The notes beneath the pieces were generated by a model. The model searched no databases and had not been told where the DNA came from. It saw only the letters and a list, made by a program, of their open reading frames with translations. Made by a program: the position numbers and the translations under genes. From positions 27,341-91,340 of the forward strand of contig CAJUNS010000004.1 in NCBI GenBank assembly GCA_910587995.1: DNA of 64,000 nt, given 5' to 3'. This DNA comes from an uncultured Oscillospiraceae bacterium (lineage in GTDB: Bacteria; Bacillota_A; Clostridia; Oscillospirales; Acutalibacteraceae). This document shows, one piece after another, positions 8,405 through 16,126 of this stretch (position 1 is the first letter of the stretch; every line of letters starts with the position of its first letter).

Positions 8405-8727
8405 CGCCTGTGGGAGGCCAAGCCTAAGGCAAAGAACAAAGGCGCCGTGCTCTTCCTAATGGATAAACAACCGTCACGCTGTGCATTGGGACGCGGCGCA
8501 AGAAGGCGGCTCTGAACAAAACGGCGTTTTTGTTTTTTCATACAAGGCCTGGGCCCGCGCGCGAAAAACCGCGGGCTTTCTTCTTGAGGGGATTTTTCCC
8601 CGCGTCTCTTTTCTTGCTTATACCATACCACAAAACCGCTGGAAAGGAAAGTTACAAAATTACTACAAATTTTGAATTCCTGCGGAGCAAACCGTGAATA
8701 TAGTCGAAAATGAAAGGAAGATTCTGT
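8405..8727 (+). other. Gene-free region before purE with a candidate structured RNA
   Basis: 8443-8499 can fold into a long arm: GCGCCGTG (8443-8450) pairs with CGCGGCGC (8492-8499), and inside it CCTAATG (8455-8461) pairs with CATTGGG (8484-8490). AGGCC at 8415-8419 can close with GGCCT at 8546-8550, giving a rod-like fold of roughly 150 bases. A terminator follows at 8553. I could not find a convincing promoter for this RNA or for purE. A 6S-like RNA is one hypothesis; a purine-operon leader is another. Confidence 0.35.
8553..8582 (+). terminator. Probable intrinsic terminator before purE
   Basis: Stem GCCCGCG / CGCGGGC with a ten-base loop, followed by TTTCTTCTT. It separates the tautomerase gene and the candidate RNA from purE, or acts as an attenuator. 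Confidence 0.5.
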
Positions 8728-9225
8728 ATGCCAGCAAAAAAGGTTGCCCTCATCATGGGCAGCGACAGCGACCTGGAGGCCGTTGCTCCCGCTAAAAAGC
8801 GCCTGGATTCCCTGGGCATCCCTGTAGAGGCCCACATTTTCTCCGCCCACCGGACCCCTGAGGCCGCGGCGGAATTTTCCAAAAACGCAAGGGCCAACGG
8901 TTTTGGCGTCATTATTGCCGCCGCCGGAAAGGCCGCCCACCTGGCCGGGGCTTTGGCCGCCCACACCACCCTGCCCGTAATCGGCATCCCCGTCAAGTCC
9001 TCCACCCTGGATGGGCTGGACGCCCTGCTCTCCACTGTGCAGATGCCCAGCGGCGTGCCTGTGGCCACTGTGGCCATTGACGGGGCTGACAACGCCGCCC
9101 TTTTGGCCGCCCAGATTCTCTCTGTGGAAGACGGGGCGCTGGCGGAGAAGCTCCAGGGCCTGAAAGAGCAGATGAAGCAGGGCGCGATTGACAAGGACAG
9201 GGCTTTACAGACCAGGAAGTGGTAA
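8728..9225 (+). CDS. purE: N5-carboxyaminoimidazole ribonucleotide mutase
   Basis: 165 residues. PurE interconverts N5-CAIR and CAIR in purine synthesis and works as an octamer. Motifs: GSDSDLEAV near the N-terminus (phosphate binding), SAHRTPE with the catalytic histidine of the active-site loop, then AAAGKAAHLAG and LSTVQMPSGVPVATVAI. The ATG at 8728 is preceded by AAAGGAAG; an ATG six codons upstream overlaps that site and is unlikely. No purK or purC is in the window. It heads the plus-strand purine cluster. Confidence 0.95.
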   Translation: MPAKKVALIMGSDSDLEAVAPAKKRLDSLGIPVEAHIFSAHRTPEAAAEFSKNARANGFGVIIAAAGKAAHLAGALAAHTTLPVIGIPVKSSTLDGLDALLSTVQMPSGVPVATVAIDGADNAALLAAQILSVEDGALAEKLQGLKEQMKQGAIDKDRALQTRKW

Positions 9226-9252
9226 TCCCACCCGGAAAGGATTTTAAGAAGC

Positions 9253-10485
9253 ATGAAAAAAACTATTATGAGGAAATACGCCAAGCTGGCTGTACAGAAA
9301 GGGGTAAACCTGCAGAAAGGCCAGGGGGCTGTTATCCAGGCCAGCGTGTCTGAGCACGAGTTCGCGGAAATGGTGGCTGAGGAGGCCTACCGGGCTGGGG
9401 CCAAGTGGGTGCGGATGGAATGGACGGACCAGGCCGTTACCCGGCTCCACTACCGCCACCAGACCGTCACCGAGCTGTGCAAGGTAGCGGACTGGACCGT
9501 GGAGAAGATGAAGTTCACCGCCAAAGAGCTGCCCTGCATGATTCACATTGCCTCTGCTGACCCGGACGGCCTGAAGGGCATCAACCCCGGCAAAATGCAG
9601 AAGGCCATGATTGCCCAGAGCAAGGTGTTCAAGCCCATTCAGGACGAGATGGAGAACAAGTACCAGTGGACCATTGTGGCGGCGCCCTCGAAGCAGTGGG
9701 CCAAAAAGGTCTTCCCCGGGGAGCGGACCAGCACCGCAGTGGAGAAGCTGTGGGCGGAAATCCTCCGGGCCGTGCGGATTTCCGAGGACAACGACCCAGT
9801 GGCCGAGTGGGATAAGCACAACCAGAACCTGCGGGAGAAGTGCGAAAAGCTCAACGCTCTGGATTTGGACTATGTCCACTACCAGGCCCCCAATGGCACG
9901 GACTTCAAGTGCTGGCTTATCCCCGGGGGCACCTGGCACGGGGGCTGCGACACCCTGGCCGCCACTGGGGTGGACTATAACCCCAACATGCCCAGCGAGG
10001 AGGTCTTCACCTCTCCCCTGCGGGGCAAATGTGAGGGCACAGTGGTGTCTACCCTGCCCCTCTCCTACCAGGGCACGGTGATTCCCAAGTTCTCCATGGA
10101 CTTCAAGGACGGCAAAGCTGTGGCCGTCCACGCGGAGGAGCACCAGGAGCTTTTGGAGAAGATGATTACCATGGACGAGGGGGCCGCCATGCTGGGCGAG
10201 TTGGCTTTGGTGCCTTACGACTCCCCTATCTCCAACAGCGGGGTTCTTTTCTATAACACCCTGTTCGACGAGAACGCTGCCTGCCATATTGCCATGGGCC
10301 GGGGCTTCAACGAGACTATCCCAGGCTTCGCGGACATGAGCAAGGAGCAGCTGAAGGAGAAGGGCATCAATGACTCCATGATTCACGTGGACTTTATGAT
10401 TGGCTCTGCGGAGCTGGACGTGACCGGGTACACCCGAGATGGAAAAGTGGTCCCCATTTTCCGCCAGGGAAACTGGGCGCTGTAA
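9253..10485 (+). CDS. M29-family metallo-aminopeptidase (AmpS/PepS-like)
   Basis: 410 residues, the normal M29 length. The C-terminal half has the metal-site segments: NMPSEEVFTSP (Glu), MLGELALV (Glu), CHIAMGRGF (His), and SMIHVDFMIGS with the His-x-Asp pair. The family removes N-terminal residues using two cobalt or zinc ions. It lies 27 bases after purE and 19 bases before purM, so it is probably co-transcribed with purine genes although no functional link is known. The nearest SD-like match, GGAAAGG, is a little far (about 13 bases). Confidence 0.9.
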   Translation: MKKTIMRKYAKLAVQKGVNLQKGQGAVIQASVSEHEFAEMVAEEAYRAGAKWVRMEWTDQAVTRLHYRHQTVTELCKVADWTVEKMKFTAKELPCMIHIASADPDGLKGINPGKMQKAMIAQSKVFKPIQDEMENKYQWTIVAAPSKQWAKKVFPGERTSTAVEKLWAEILRAVRISEDNDPVAEWDKHNQNLREKCEKLNALDLDYVHYQAPNGTDFKCWLIPGGTWHGGCDTLAATGVDYNPNMPSEEVFTSPLRGKCEGTVVSTLPLSYQGTVIPKFSMDFKDGKAVAVHAEEHQELLEKMITMDEGAAMLGELALVPYDSPISNSGVLFYNTLFDENAACHIAMGRGFNETIPGFADMSKEQLKEKGINDSMIHVDFMIGSAELDVTGYTRDGKVVPIFRQGNWAL

Positions 10486-10504
10486 ACACTGGGAGGGTAT
10501 TGCT

Positions 10505-11668
10505 ATGAGTAAGGAAAGCCAGAATCTGGCCCCCGCGCGGGAGCAGGGCTTGAAAAGCTTCAGCGACAGCTACAAGGCCGCCGGGGTGGACGTAACCGCA
10601 GGCTATGAGTCGGTGGAACTGATGAAAAAACATGTGGCCCGCACCATCATCCCCGGAGTCGTGTCCGGCATTGGAGGCTTTGGCGGGCTGTTTCAGCCTG
10701 ACCTGGCCGGGATGAAGGAGCCCCTGCTGGTCTCCGGCACGGACGGGGTGGGCACCAAGCTGAAAATCGCCATGCTGCTGGACAAGCACGACACCATCGG
10801 CATTGACGCGGTGGCCATGTGCGTCAACGATGTGATTTGCTGCGGCGCAAAGCCCCTGTTCTTTTTGGACTACATTGCCTGCGGCAAAAACTTCCCGGAG
10901 AAAATCGCCGCCATTGTCTCCGGCGTGGCCGAGGGCTGCGTGCAGGCGGGCTGCGCCCTCATCGGCGGGGAGACCGCCGAGCACCCGGGCATGATGCCCC
11001 AGGACGACTACGATCTGGCCGGGTTTACCGTAGGCGTGGTGGACCGGGAGAAGGTCATCGACGGCTCCCGGCTGGCGGCGGGCGACGTGCTTTTGGGCCT
11101 GCCCTCCACGGGGGTTCACTCCAACGGCTTCTCCCTGGTGCGCAAGGTCTTTGGCATTGGCAAAATGGATGGCGCGGGAGAGGACTCTCTGGTGGGCGCG
11201 GCCATGGGGCTGGCGGTCTCCGTGGCCAAAATGCTCCTCAACGACCAGGAGATTGTGAACCGCCACTACAGCGAACTGGGCTGCACATTGGGCGAAGCTT
11301 TGCTGCGGCCTACCAAAATCTATGTAAAATCCGTGCTGGCCGCCCTTGCGGCGGCGGACGTAAAGGCCATCTCCCACATTACCGGCGGCGGCTTCTATGA
11401 GAACATTCCCCGGATGCTCCGGCCCGGGCTCACCGCGAAAATCGAGAAAGCCGCCATCCCGGCCCTTCCCATTTTCCAGCTGATTCAAAAAACCGGAAAC
11501 ATCCCCGAGCGGGACATGTACAACACCTTCAACATGGGCGTGGGCGTCTGCATGGCGGTTTCGAAAGAGACCGCGGACCAGGCCGCCGCCGCCCTGCGGG
11601 CCGCGGGCGAGGCGCCTGTGGTTCTGGGCGAAGTGGTGGAAGGCGGCGAGGGGGTGCTGCTGTGGTAA
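10505..11668 (+). CDS. purM: Phosphoribosylformylglycinamidine cyclo-ligase
   Basis: 387 residues; AIR synthetase closes the imidazole ring in step five of purine synthesis, using ATP. Motifs: YKAAGVDVTAGYESV at the usual start, LVSGTDGVGTKLKIA (nucleotide binding), GGETAEHPGMM, GLPSTGVHSNGFSLVR and ITGGGFYENIPRML. It carries about 23 extra residues at the N-terminus compared with standard PurM. GGGAGGG seven bases before the ATG supports this start. Its 3' end overlaps purN by seven bases, which suggests translational coupling. Confidence 0.95.
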   Translation: MSKESQNLAPAREQGLKSFSDSYKAAGVDVTAGYESVELMKKHVARTIIPGVVSGIGGFGGLFQPDLAGMKEPLLVSGTDGVGTKLKIAMLLDKHDTIGIDAVAMCVNDVICCGAKPLFFLDYIACGKNFPEKIAAIVSGVAEGCVQAGCALIGGETAEHPGMMPQDDYDLAGFTVGVVDREKVIDGSRLAAGDVLLGLPSTGVHSNGFSLVRKVFGIGKMDGAGEDSLVGAAMGLAVSVAKMLLNDQEIVNRHYSELGCTLGEALLRPTKIYVKSVLAALAAADVKAISHITGGGFYENIPRMLRPGLTAKIEKAAIPALPIFQLIQKTGNIPERDMYNTFNMGVGVCMAVSKETADQAAAALRAAGEAPVVLGEVVEGGEGVLLW

Positions 11669-12819
11669 GAATCGGCGTGCTGGTCTCCGGCGGGGGCACC
11701 AACCTGCAGCAGCTCATTGACGCCCAGGCCCGGGGGGAACTGGGCATCGGCAGAATTGTGACCGTAATTTCCAGCAAGCCCGGCGTTTACGCCCTGGAGC
11801 GGGCCAAAAACGCGGGCATTGAGGCTGTCACCCTGAGCCGGAAGGACTATCCGGATGTGGAGGCCTACAGTCAGGCCCTGATTGTGGCTCTCAAGGAGCG
11901 GGAGGTGGATTTGGTGGTGCTCTCGGGCTTTCTCACCATCACCAGCGACAGCTTTGTGCGGGCCTTTCCCAACCGCGTCATGAACGTCCACCCCGCGCTG
12001 CTGCCCGCCTTTGGCGGCAAGGGCTATTACGGCCTGCATGTGCACGAGGCGGTGCTGCGCCGGGGCTGCAAGCTGACCGGGGCCACCGTGCACTTTGCCA
12101 ACGAGGTATGCGACGGGGGACCCATCATCCTGCAAAAGGCGGTGGAGGTCCAGGAGGGCGACAGCCCCGAAAGCCTGCAAAAGCGGGTGATGGAACAGGC
12201 CGAATGGCAGCTGCTGCCCCAGGCTGTGGCCCTGTTCTGCCAGGGGCGGCTGGCCGTGGAAGAAGGAACGGTTTTCATCGCTCCGGCAAGGGATGAAGAG
12301 CATCCTTCATCACCTAGGCGGTCAAAGAGCATGAAAACGAAAGACGCCAAAGTGGAACGGTTCCATTTAGACGCGCCTATGCATATGAGTGGGCTCAGTC
12401 TGGCAGGCTCTGACCTGCCCCCGGCCTTTGAGAGCCTGGGCATACTCTGGGACAGGTTCCACACCCAACTGCGGGACTGTCTGCCCGGGGCTGTTCAGCC
12501 CGCCGTGGAGGTGGGAGTCAGCCTGATGGAAAAAGACTATATGGTAGGCGGCCAGACCGCCTCTCCCAGCCAGGGCCCGGGCCTTGCGAGCTTCACCATT
12601 CCGGCCGGGGACTATGTTAAGGGCAGCTTTTCCGCCGGTTCCTTTGGAGAGCTGGTGGACGGCAAGCTGCAAACCATCTGGGAGGACATATCTGCCTGGG
12701 CCAAGAAGCAGGGGCTGGCTTTGGGCCGCTTCAGCGCGGAGATCTACCCCCAGGACACAGTAAGCCTGCCCAGACCCAGTATGTACTGCCTCTGCCCCAT
12801 CCAGTCAACCGAACCCTGA
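11662..12819 (+). CDS. purN: Phosphoribosylglycinamide formyltransferase fused to a GyrI-like domain
   Basis: 385 residues instead of about 200. Residues 1-200 are PurN: GVLVSGGGTNLQQLI, VVLSGFLTI, and the catalytic Asn-His-Asp set in MNVHPALLPAF and VCDGGPIIL. It transfers a formyl group from 10-formyl-THF to GAR. Residues about 218-385 look like a GyrI-like / AraC effector-binding domain (FESLGILWDRF, YMVGGQTAS, FTIPAGDYVKGSF, a DISAWAKKQGLALG helix and a YCLCPIQ end). An internal ATG at 12330, with AGGCGG nine bases upstream, could also make the second domain alone. Start is a GTG inside the purM end, with GAGGGGG as site. Confidence 0.88.
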   Translation: MVRIGVLVSGGGTNLQQLIDAQARGELGIGRIVTVISSKPGVYALERAKNAGIEAVTLSRKDYPDVEAYSQALIVALKEREVDLVVLSGFLTITSDSFVRAFPNRVMNVHPALLPAFGGKGYYGLHVHEAVLRRGCKLTGATVHFANEVCDGGPIILQKAVEVQEGDSPESLQKRVMEQAEWQLLPQAVALFCQGRLAVEEGTVFIAPARDEEHPSSPRRSKSMKTKDAKVERFHLDAPMHMSGLSLAGSDLPPAFESLGILWDRFHTQLRDCLPGAVQPAVEVGVSLMEKDYMVGGQTASPSQGPGLASFTIPAGDYVKGSFSAGSFGELVDGKLQTIWEDISAWAKKQGLALGRFSAEIYPQDTVSLPRPSMYCLCPIQSTEP

Positions 12820-12833
12820 AAGGAGCTGTCAGC

Positions 12834-13565
12834 ATGAAAGCCATCAACATTTTTGAGGACCTGAAAGGCAACGCCTACCCTGGCCGGGGCATTGTCACCG
12901 GTCAAAGCCAGGATGGCCGGTACGCGGTGGCCGCCTACTTCATTATGGGCCGCAGCGTGAATTCCCGCAACCGTATTTTTGTAACCGAAGGGGAAAATAT
13001 GCGCACCCAGGCCCACGACCCGGCTCTGCTGTCGGACCCCTCTCTGGTGATCTACTACCCGGTGCGCATCTTTGCGGGCGGGCTCATTGTCACCAACGGG
13101 GACCAGACCGACACCATCGCGGACCACATCGCCGCCCACCCGGACTGTCCTGTGCAGGACTGTTTTGTGCAGGCCCTGCGCACCCGCACCTATGAGCCGG
13201 ACCCGCCCATCTACACCCCCCGCATCTCCAGTGTGCTGGAGCTGAAGGACGGCTACCGCTACCAGCTGTCCATTCTCAAGGGCGGCGAGGTCCGGGAGGG
13301 CTCCCCCGCCGCTTTGCGACAGTTCTTCGACTATGAGCCTGTGCCAGGGGTGGGGCATTTCATCCACACCTACCAATGCGATGGCGACCCGGTGCCCTCC
13401 TTTGCGGGGGAGCCCAAGCCTGTGGCCCTCTCCGGGGACATTGACAGCTTTACCAGCCAGCTGTGGGAGAGCCTCAATGCGGACAACAAGGTGTCGCTGT
13501 TTGTGCGGTATATTGACCTGGAAACCGGCGCGGCGGAGACCCGGATGATCAACAAAAACCAGTAA
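12834..13565 (+). CDS. purO: IMP cyclohydrolase, archaeal PurO type
   Basis: 243 residues. It resembles the PurO family (INIFEDLKGNAYPGRGIVTG, AAYFIMGRSVNSRNRIF, LVIYYPVRIFAGGLIVTNGDQTDTI), which closes FAICAR to IMP, the last purine step. This family is typical of archaea and some Clostridia and replaces the cyclohydrolase half of bifunctional PurH. The next gene supplies the missing formyltransferase half, which strongly supports the call. AAAGGAG precedes the ATG by eight bases. Confidence 0.85.
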   Translation: MKAINIFEDLKGNAYPGRGIVTGQSQDGRYAVAAYFIMGRSVNSRNRIFVTEGENMRTQAHDPALLSDPSLVIYYPVRIFAGGLIVTNGDQTDTIADHIAAHPDCPVQDCFVQALRTRTYEPDPPIYTPRISSVLELKDGYRYQLSILKGGEVREGSPAALRQFFDYEPVPGVGHFIHTYQCDGDPVPSFAGEPKPVALSGDIDSFTSQLWESLNADNKVSLFVRYIDLETGAAETRMINKNQ

Positions 13566-13763
13566 AGCGCAGGCCGCCCTTCCACAGGCTTTGTGGTGCT
13601 GGGACGAGCCTGGGGCCTATGCGCGTCTGCGCCAAAAAGTGCCCCGAGGCAGGCTTTTCAACACTGTCAAGGACGGTTCCTATTTCCCGCGTTTGTGTTG
13701 TTTGGACGCGTTTTCCATTCTTTTTCCGTCTACTACTCTTATATATTAGAAAGGCTGGTCAAC

Positions 13764-14942
13764 ATGGCGAACGAAATCTCTCTGAAATACGGCTGCAACC
13801 CCAATCAGAAGCCTTCCCGCATCTTCATGCGGGAGGGGGCTGAACTGCCCGTGCAGGTGCTCAACGGAAAGCCCGGCTACATCAATTTTTTAGACGCCTT
13901 TAACAGCTGGCAGCTGGTCCGGGAGCTGAAACAGGCCACCGGCCTGCCCGCCGCGGCCTCCTTCAAGCACGTAAGCCCCGCCGGGGCCGCTGTGTACGTG
14001 CCCCTCTCCGACACCTTGAAAAAGATTTATTTTGTGGACGACCTGGAGCTCTCCCCCATTGCCAGCGCCTATGCCGCCGCCCGGGGCGCGGATCGGATGT
14101 CCTCCTACGGGGACTGGGCCGCCCTCTCCGACGTGTGCGACAGGGAGACCGCCGCGCTGCTGGCCCGGGAGGTCTCCGACGGCGTCATCGCCCCCGGCTA
14201 CACGGAGGAGGCCCTGGCCATTCTGAAAACCAAGCGCAAGGGCAATTACAACGTGGTGCAGATCGATGAGAACTATACCCCCGCCCCCATCGAACACAAG
14301 GACGTGTTCGGCATTACCTTCGAGCAGGGCCGCAACGAGCTGAAAATTGACGGCGATATGCTGAACGACCTGCCCACTGCCAACAAGTCCCTCTCCGACG
14401 AGGCCAAGCGGGACCTGGTGGTCTCCCTGATTACCCTGAAGTACACCCAGTCCAACTCTGTGTGCTATGTAAAGAACGGCCAGGCCATCGGCGTGGGGGC
14501 CGGCCAGCAAAGCCGGGTCCACTGCACCCGGCTGGCAGGCAACAAGGCCGATAACTGGTATCTGCGTCAGTCCCCCCGGGTGCTGGAACTGCCCTTTAAG
14601 CCGGACATCCGCCGGCCGGACCGGGACAACACCATTGACGTGTACATCTCCGACGACTATATGGACGTGCTGGCGGAGGGCCAGTGGGAGAACTTCTTCA
14701 CCGAAAAGCCCCAGCCCTTTACCCGGGAAGAGCGCCGGGCCTGGCTGGACGGCATGACCGGCGTGGCCCTGGGCAGCGACGCCTTCTTCCCCTTTGGGGA
14801 CAACATCGAGCGGGCCCACAAGTCCGGGGTCCAGTTCATCGCCCAGCCCGGCGGGTCCATCCGGGACGACAATGTCATCGAAGTCTGCGACCGGTATGGC
14901 ATCGCCATGGCCTTCACGGGCATCCGGCTGTTCCACCACTGA
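13764..14942 (+). CDS. purH: AICAR formyltransferase, stand-alone PurH-type domain
   Basis: 392 residues covering only the transformylase part; the N-terminal MGS-like cyclohydrolase domain of normal PurH (about 520 residues) is absent. Seen: LKYGCNPNQKPSRIF, ASFKHVSPAGAAV (the catalytic Lys-His segment), LKYTQSNSVCYVKNGQAIG, GAGQQSRVHCTRLAG, GSDAFFPFGDNIERA and IAQPGGSIRDDNVI. It formylates AICAR with 10-formyl-THF and hands FAICAR to the PurO-type enzyme encoded just before. The start has AGAAAGG nine bases upstream. A 198-base gap separates the two genes; I see no clear promoter in it. Confidence 0.93.
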   Translation: MANEISLKYGCNPNQKPSRIFMREGAELPVQVLNGKPGYINFLDAFNSWQLVRELKQATGLPAAASFKHVSPAGAAVYVPLSDTLKKIYFVDDLELSPIASAYAAARGADRMSSYGDWAALSDVCDRETAALLAREVSDGVIAPGYTEEALAILKTKRKGNYNVVQIDENYTPAPIEHKDVFGITFEQGRNELKIDGDMLNDLPTANKSLSDEAKRDLVVSLITLKYTQSNSVCYVKNGQAIGVGAGQQSRVHCTRLAGNKADNWYLRQSPRVLELPFKPDIRRPDRDNTIDVYISDDYMDVLAEGQWENFFTEKPQPFTREERRAWLDGMTGVALGSDAFFPFGDNIERAHKSGVQFIAQPGGSIRDDNVIEVCDRYGIAMAFTGIRLFHH

Positions 14943-14984
14943 TTTTCGAACCGGCATAAAACCGCGTAAAAAGGGGGAATCCGC

Positions 14985-15386
14985 GTGTTCGTGCAACAGG
15001 ACTGGCTCATGCGGCAGATCGAGATGATGGTCTCCACCATTCTGCGGCTGCTGAGCCTGGAGGCTTCCCGAGACTCCGCCCTGCCGGAGGAGAGCCGCCA
15101 AAGCGGCTCTGGAGACCGCCAGGGCGGCTCGGGCCAGCTGGCTCAGGCTCTTACCAGCCTGCTGCGGCAGGGGCAGCTGGGAAAAGCCGAGGATCTGCTT
15201 TTTGAACATTTGGACCCCGAGGACGAGGGCGTGCTGGCCGCCGCGCTGGATTTTTACCGGCAGGCCAACGCCCTGACCGATGGGGAGCTGGAAGCCCAGG
15301 GCTTTACCCGGGAAGAGCTTTTGGAGGGACTGAGCCAGGTGGCGAAACGGTATGGCCTCTGCTTCTTCGAGCCCGGCCCGGCATAG
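14985..15386 (+). CDS. DUF6483-type protein of unknown function
   Basis: 133 residues, cytosolic, mostly helical and rich in Glu, Gln and Leu. The start FVQQDWLMRQIEMMVSTILRLL resembles the DUF6483 family of Clostridia; I am not certain of the family. No catalytic motif is visible. A GTG start is chosen because AAGGGGG lies seven bases upstream. It is placed between the AICAR formyltransferase and a HAD phosphatase with short gaps, so it is co-transcribed with purine genes. Confidence 0.6.
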   Translation: MFVQQDWLMRQIEMMVSTILRLLSLEASRDSALPEESRQSGSGDRQGGSGQLAQALTSLLRQGQLGKAEDLLFEHLDPEDEGVLAAALDFYRQANALTDGELEAQGFTREELLEGLSQVAKRYGLCFFEPGPA

Positions 15387-15419
15387 CCGCGGGAACCCAC
15401 AGAGAGGAGGGCCGCATCC

Positions 15420-16103
15420 ATGCGCAAGGCCATATTCTGGGACTTTGACGGTACCTTGACCTACTCCGGCCATTTATGGAGCGGGTCCCTGCTGAAAGCC
15501 TTGGGCCCTTGGGCGGAATCCTATGGGGTCGGGCTGGAAGCGCTGCGCCCCGGCCTGGGGGACTGCTTCCCCTGGAACCCCGGCGGACAGCACGATTTGA
15601 AGGGCCCGGCCTTTTGGGAGTATATGAACGCCCGGTTTGCCCAGATTTATACCGCCCTGGGCCTGCCTCTTCCCCTGGCCCGGGCATGCGCGGGGCGGGT
15701 GCGGGAGATTGTGCTCTCCAAAAGCAGCTACCGGGTCCGGCCCGAGGCGGCGGGCGTATTGGCTGTGTGCGCCTATAAGGGCTGGCGGAACTACATTCTC
15801 TCCAACAATTATCCCGAGCTGGAAGAAGTGGTGGAGAGGCTGGGGCTGGGCCGCTTTTTCTCCGGGTATGTGGTATCGGCGGAAGTGGGAGTCAACAAAC
15901 CTGAGGAACGGATTTTTCGCATTGCCGAGCAGGCCGCCAGCTTCCCCTCCCTAATCTGGATGGTGGGCGACAACCCCATTGCCGACATACAGGGGGCCAA
16001 AAAGGCCGGCTGGCATACCGCGTACCTGGCAAAGCCCGGAGCCTCCCACGCGGGAGCTCAGGTAACGGTGGAGAACCTGAGCCAGGTCCTCCGCTACCTA
16101 TAG
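15420..16103 (+). CDS. HAD-superfamily hydrolase
   Basis: 227 residues. Motif I is IFWDFDGTLTYSG with the nucleophile Asp and acid-base Asp; motif II is YILSNN; motif III is a Lys in GVNKPEERIF; motif IV is WMVGDNPIADIQGAKKAGW. It is a probable phosphatase with an alpha-helical cap, similar to phosphoglycolate phosphatase or nucleotidases. Its location just before purD makes a nucleotide or sugar-phosphate substrate possible, which is inference. GAGGAGGG precedes the ATG. Confidence 0.85.
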   Translation: MRKAIFWDFDGTLTYSGHLWSGSLLKALGPWAESYGVGLEALRPGLGDCFPWNPGGQHDLKGPAFWEYMNARFAQIYTALGLPLPLARACAGRVREIVLSKSSYRVRPEAAGVLAVCAYKGWRNYILSNNYPELEEVVERLGLGRFFSGYVVSAEVGVNKPEERIFRIAEQAASFPSLIWMVGDNPIADIQGAKKAGWHTAYLAKPGASHAGAQVTVENLSQVLRYL

Positions 16104-16126
16104 TATATGAAAGAAGGTATATTGGA

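Noticed and set aside
8590..8727. Promoter for purE
   Set aside because: TATAGT at 8699 has no -35 box at suitable distance and lies only 29 bases before the ATG; TTGAAT at 8672 is 21 bases away. Not convincing enough to list.
13890..15473. 527-codon minus-strand open frame over the AICAR formyltransferase, DUF6483 and HAD gene starts
   Set aside because: It spans three well-supported plus-strand genes and has shadow composition without a domain.
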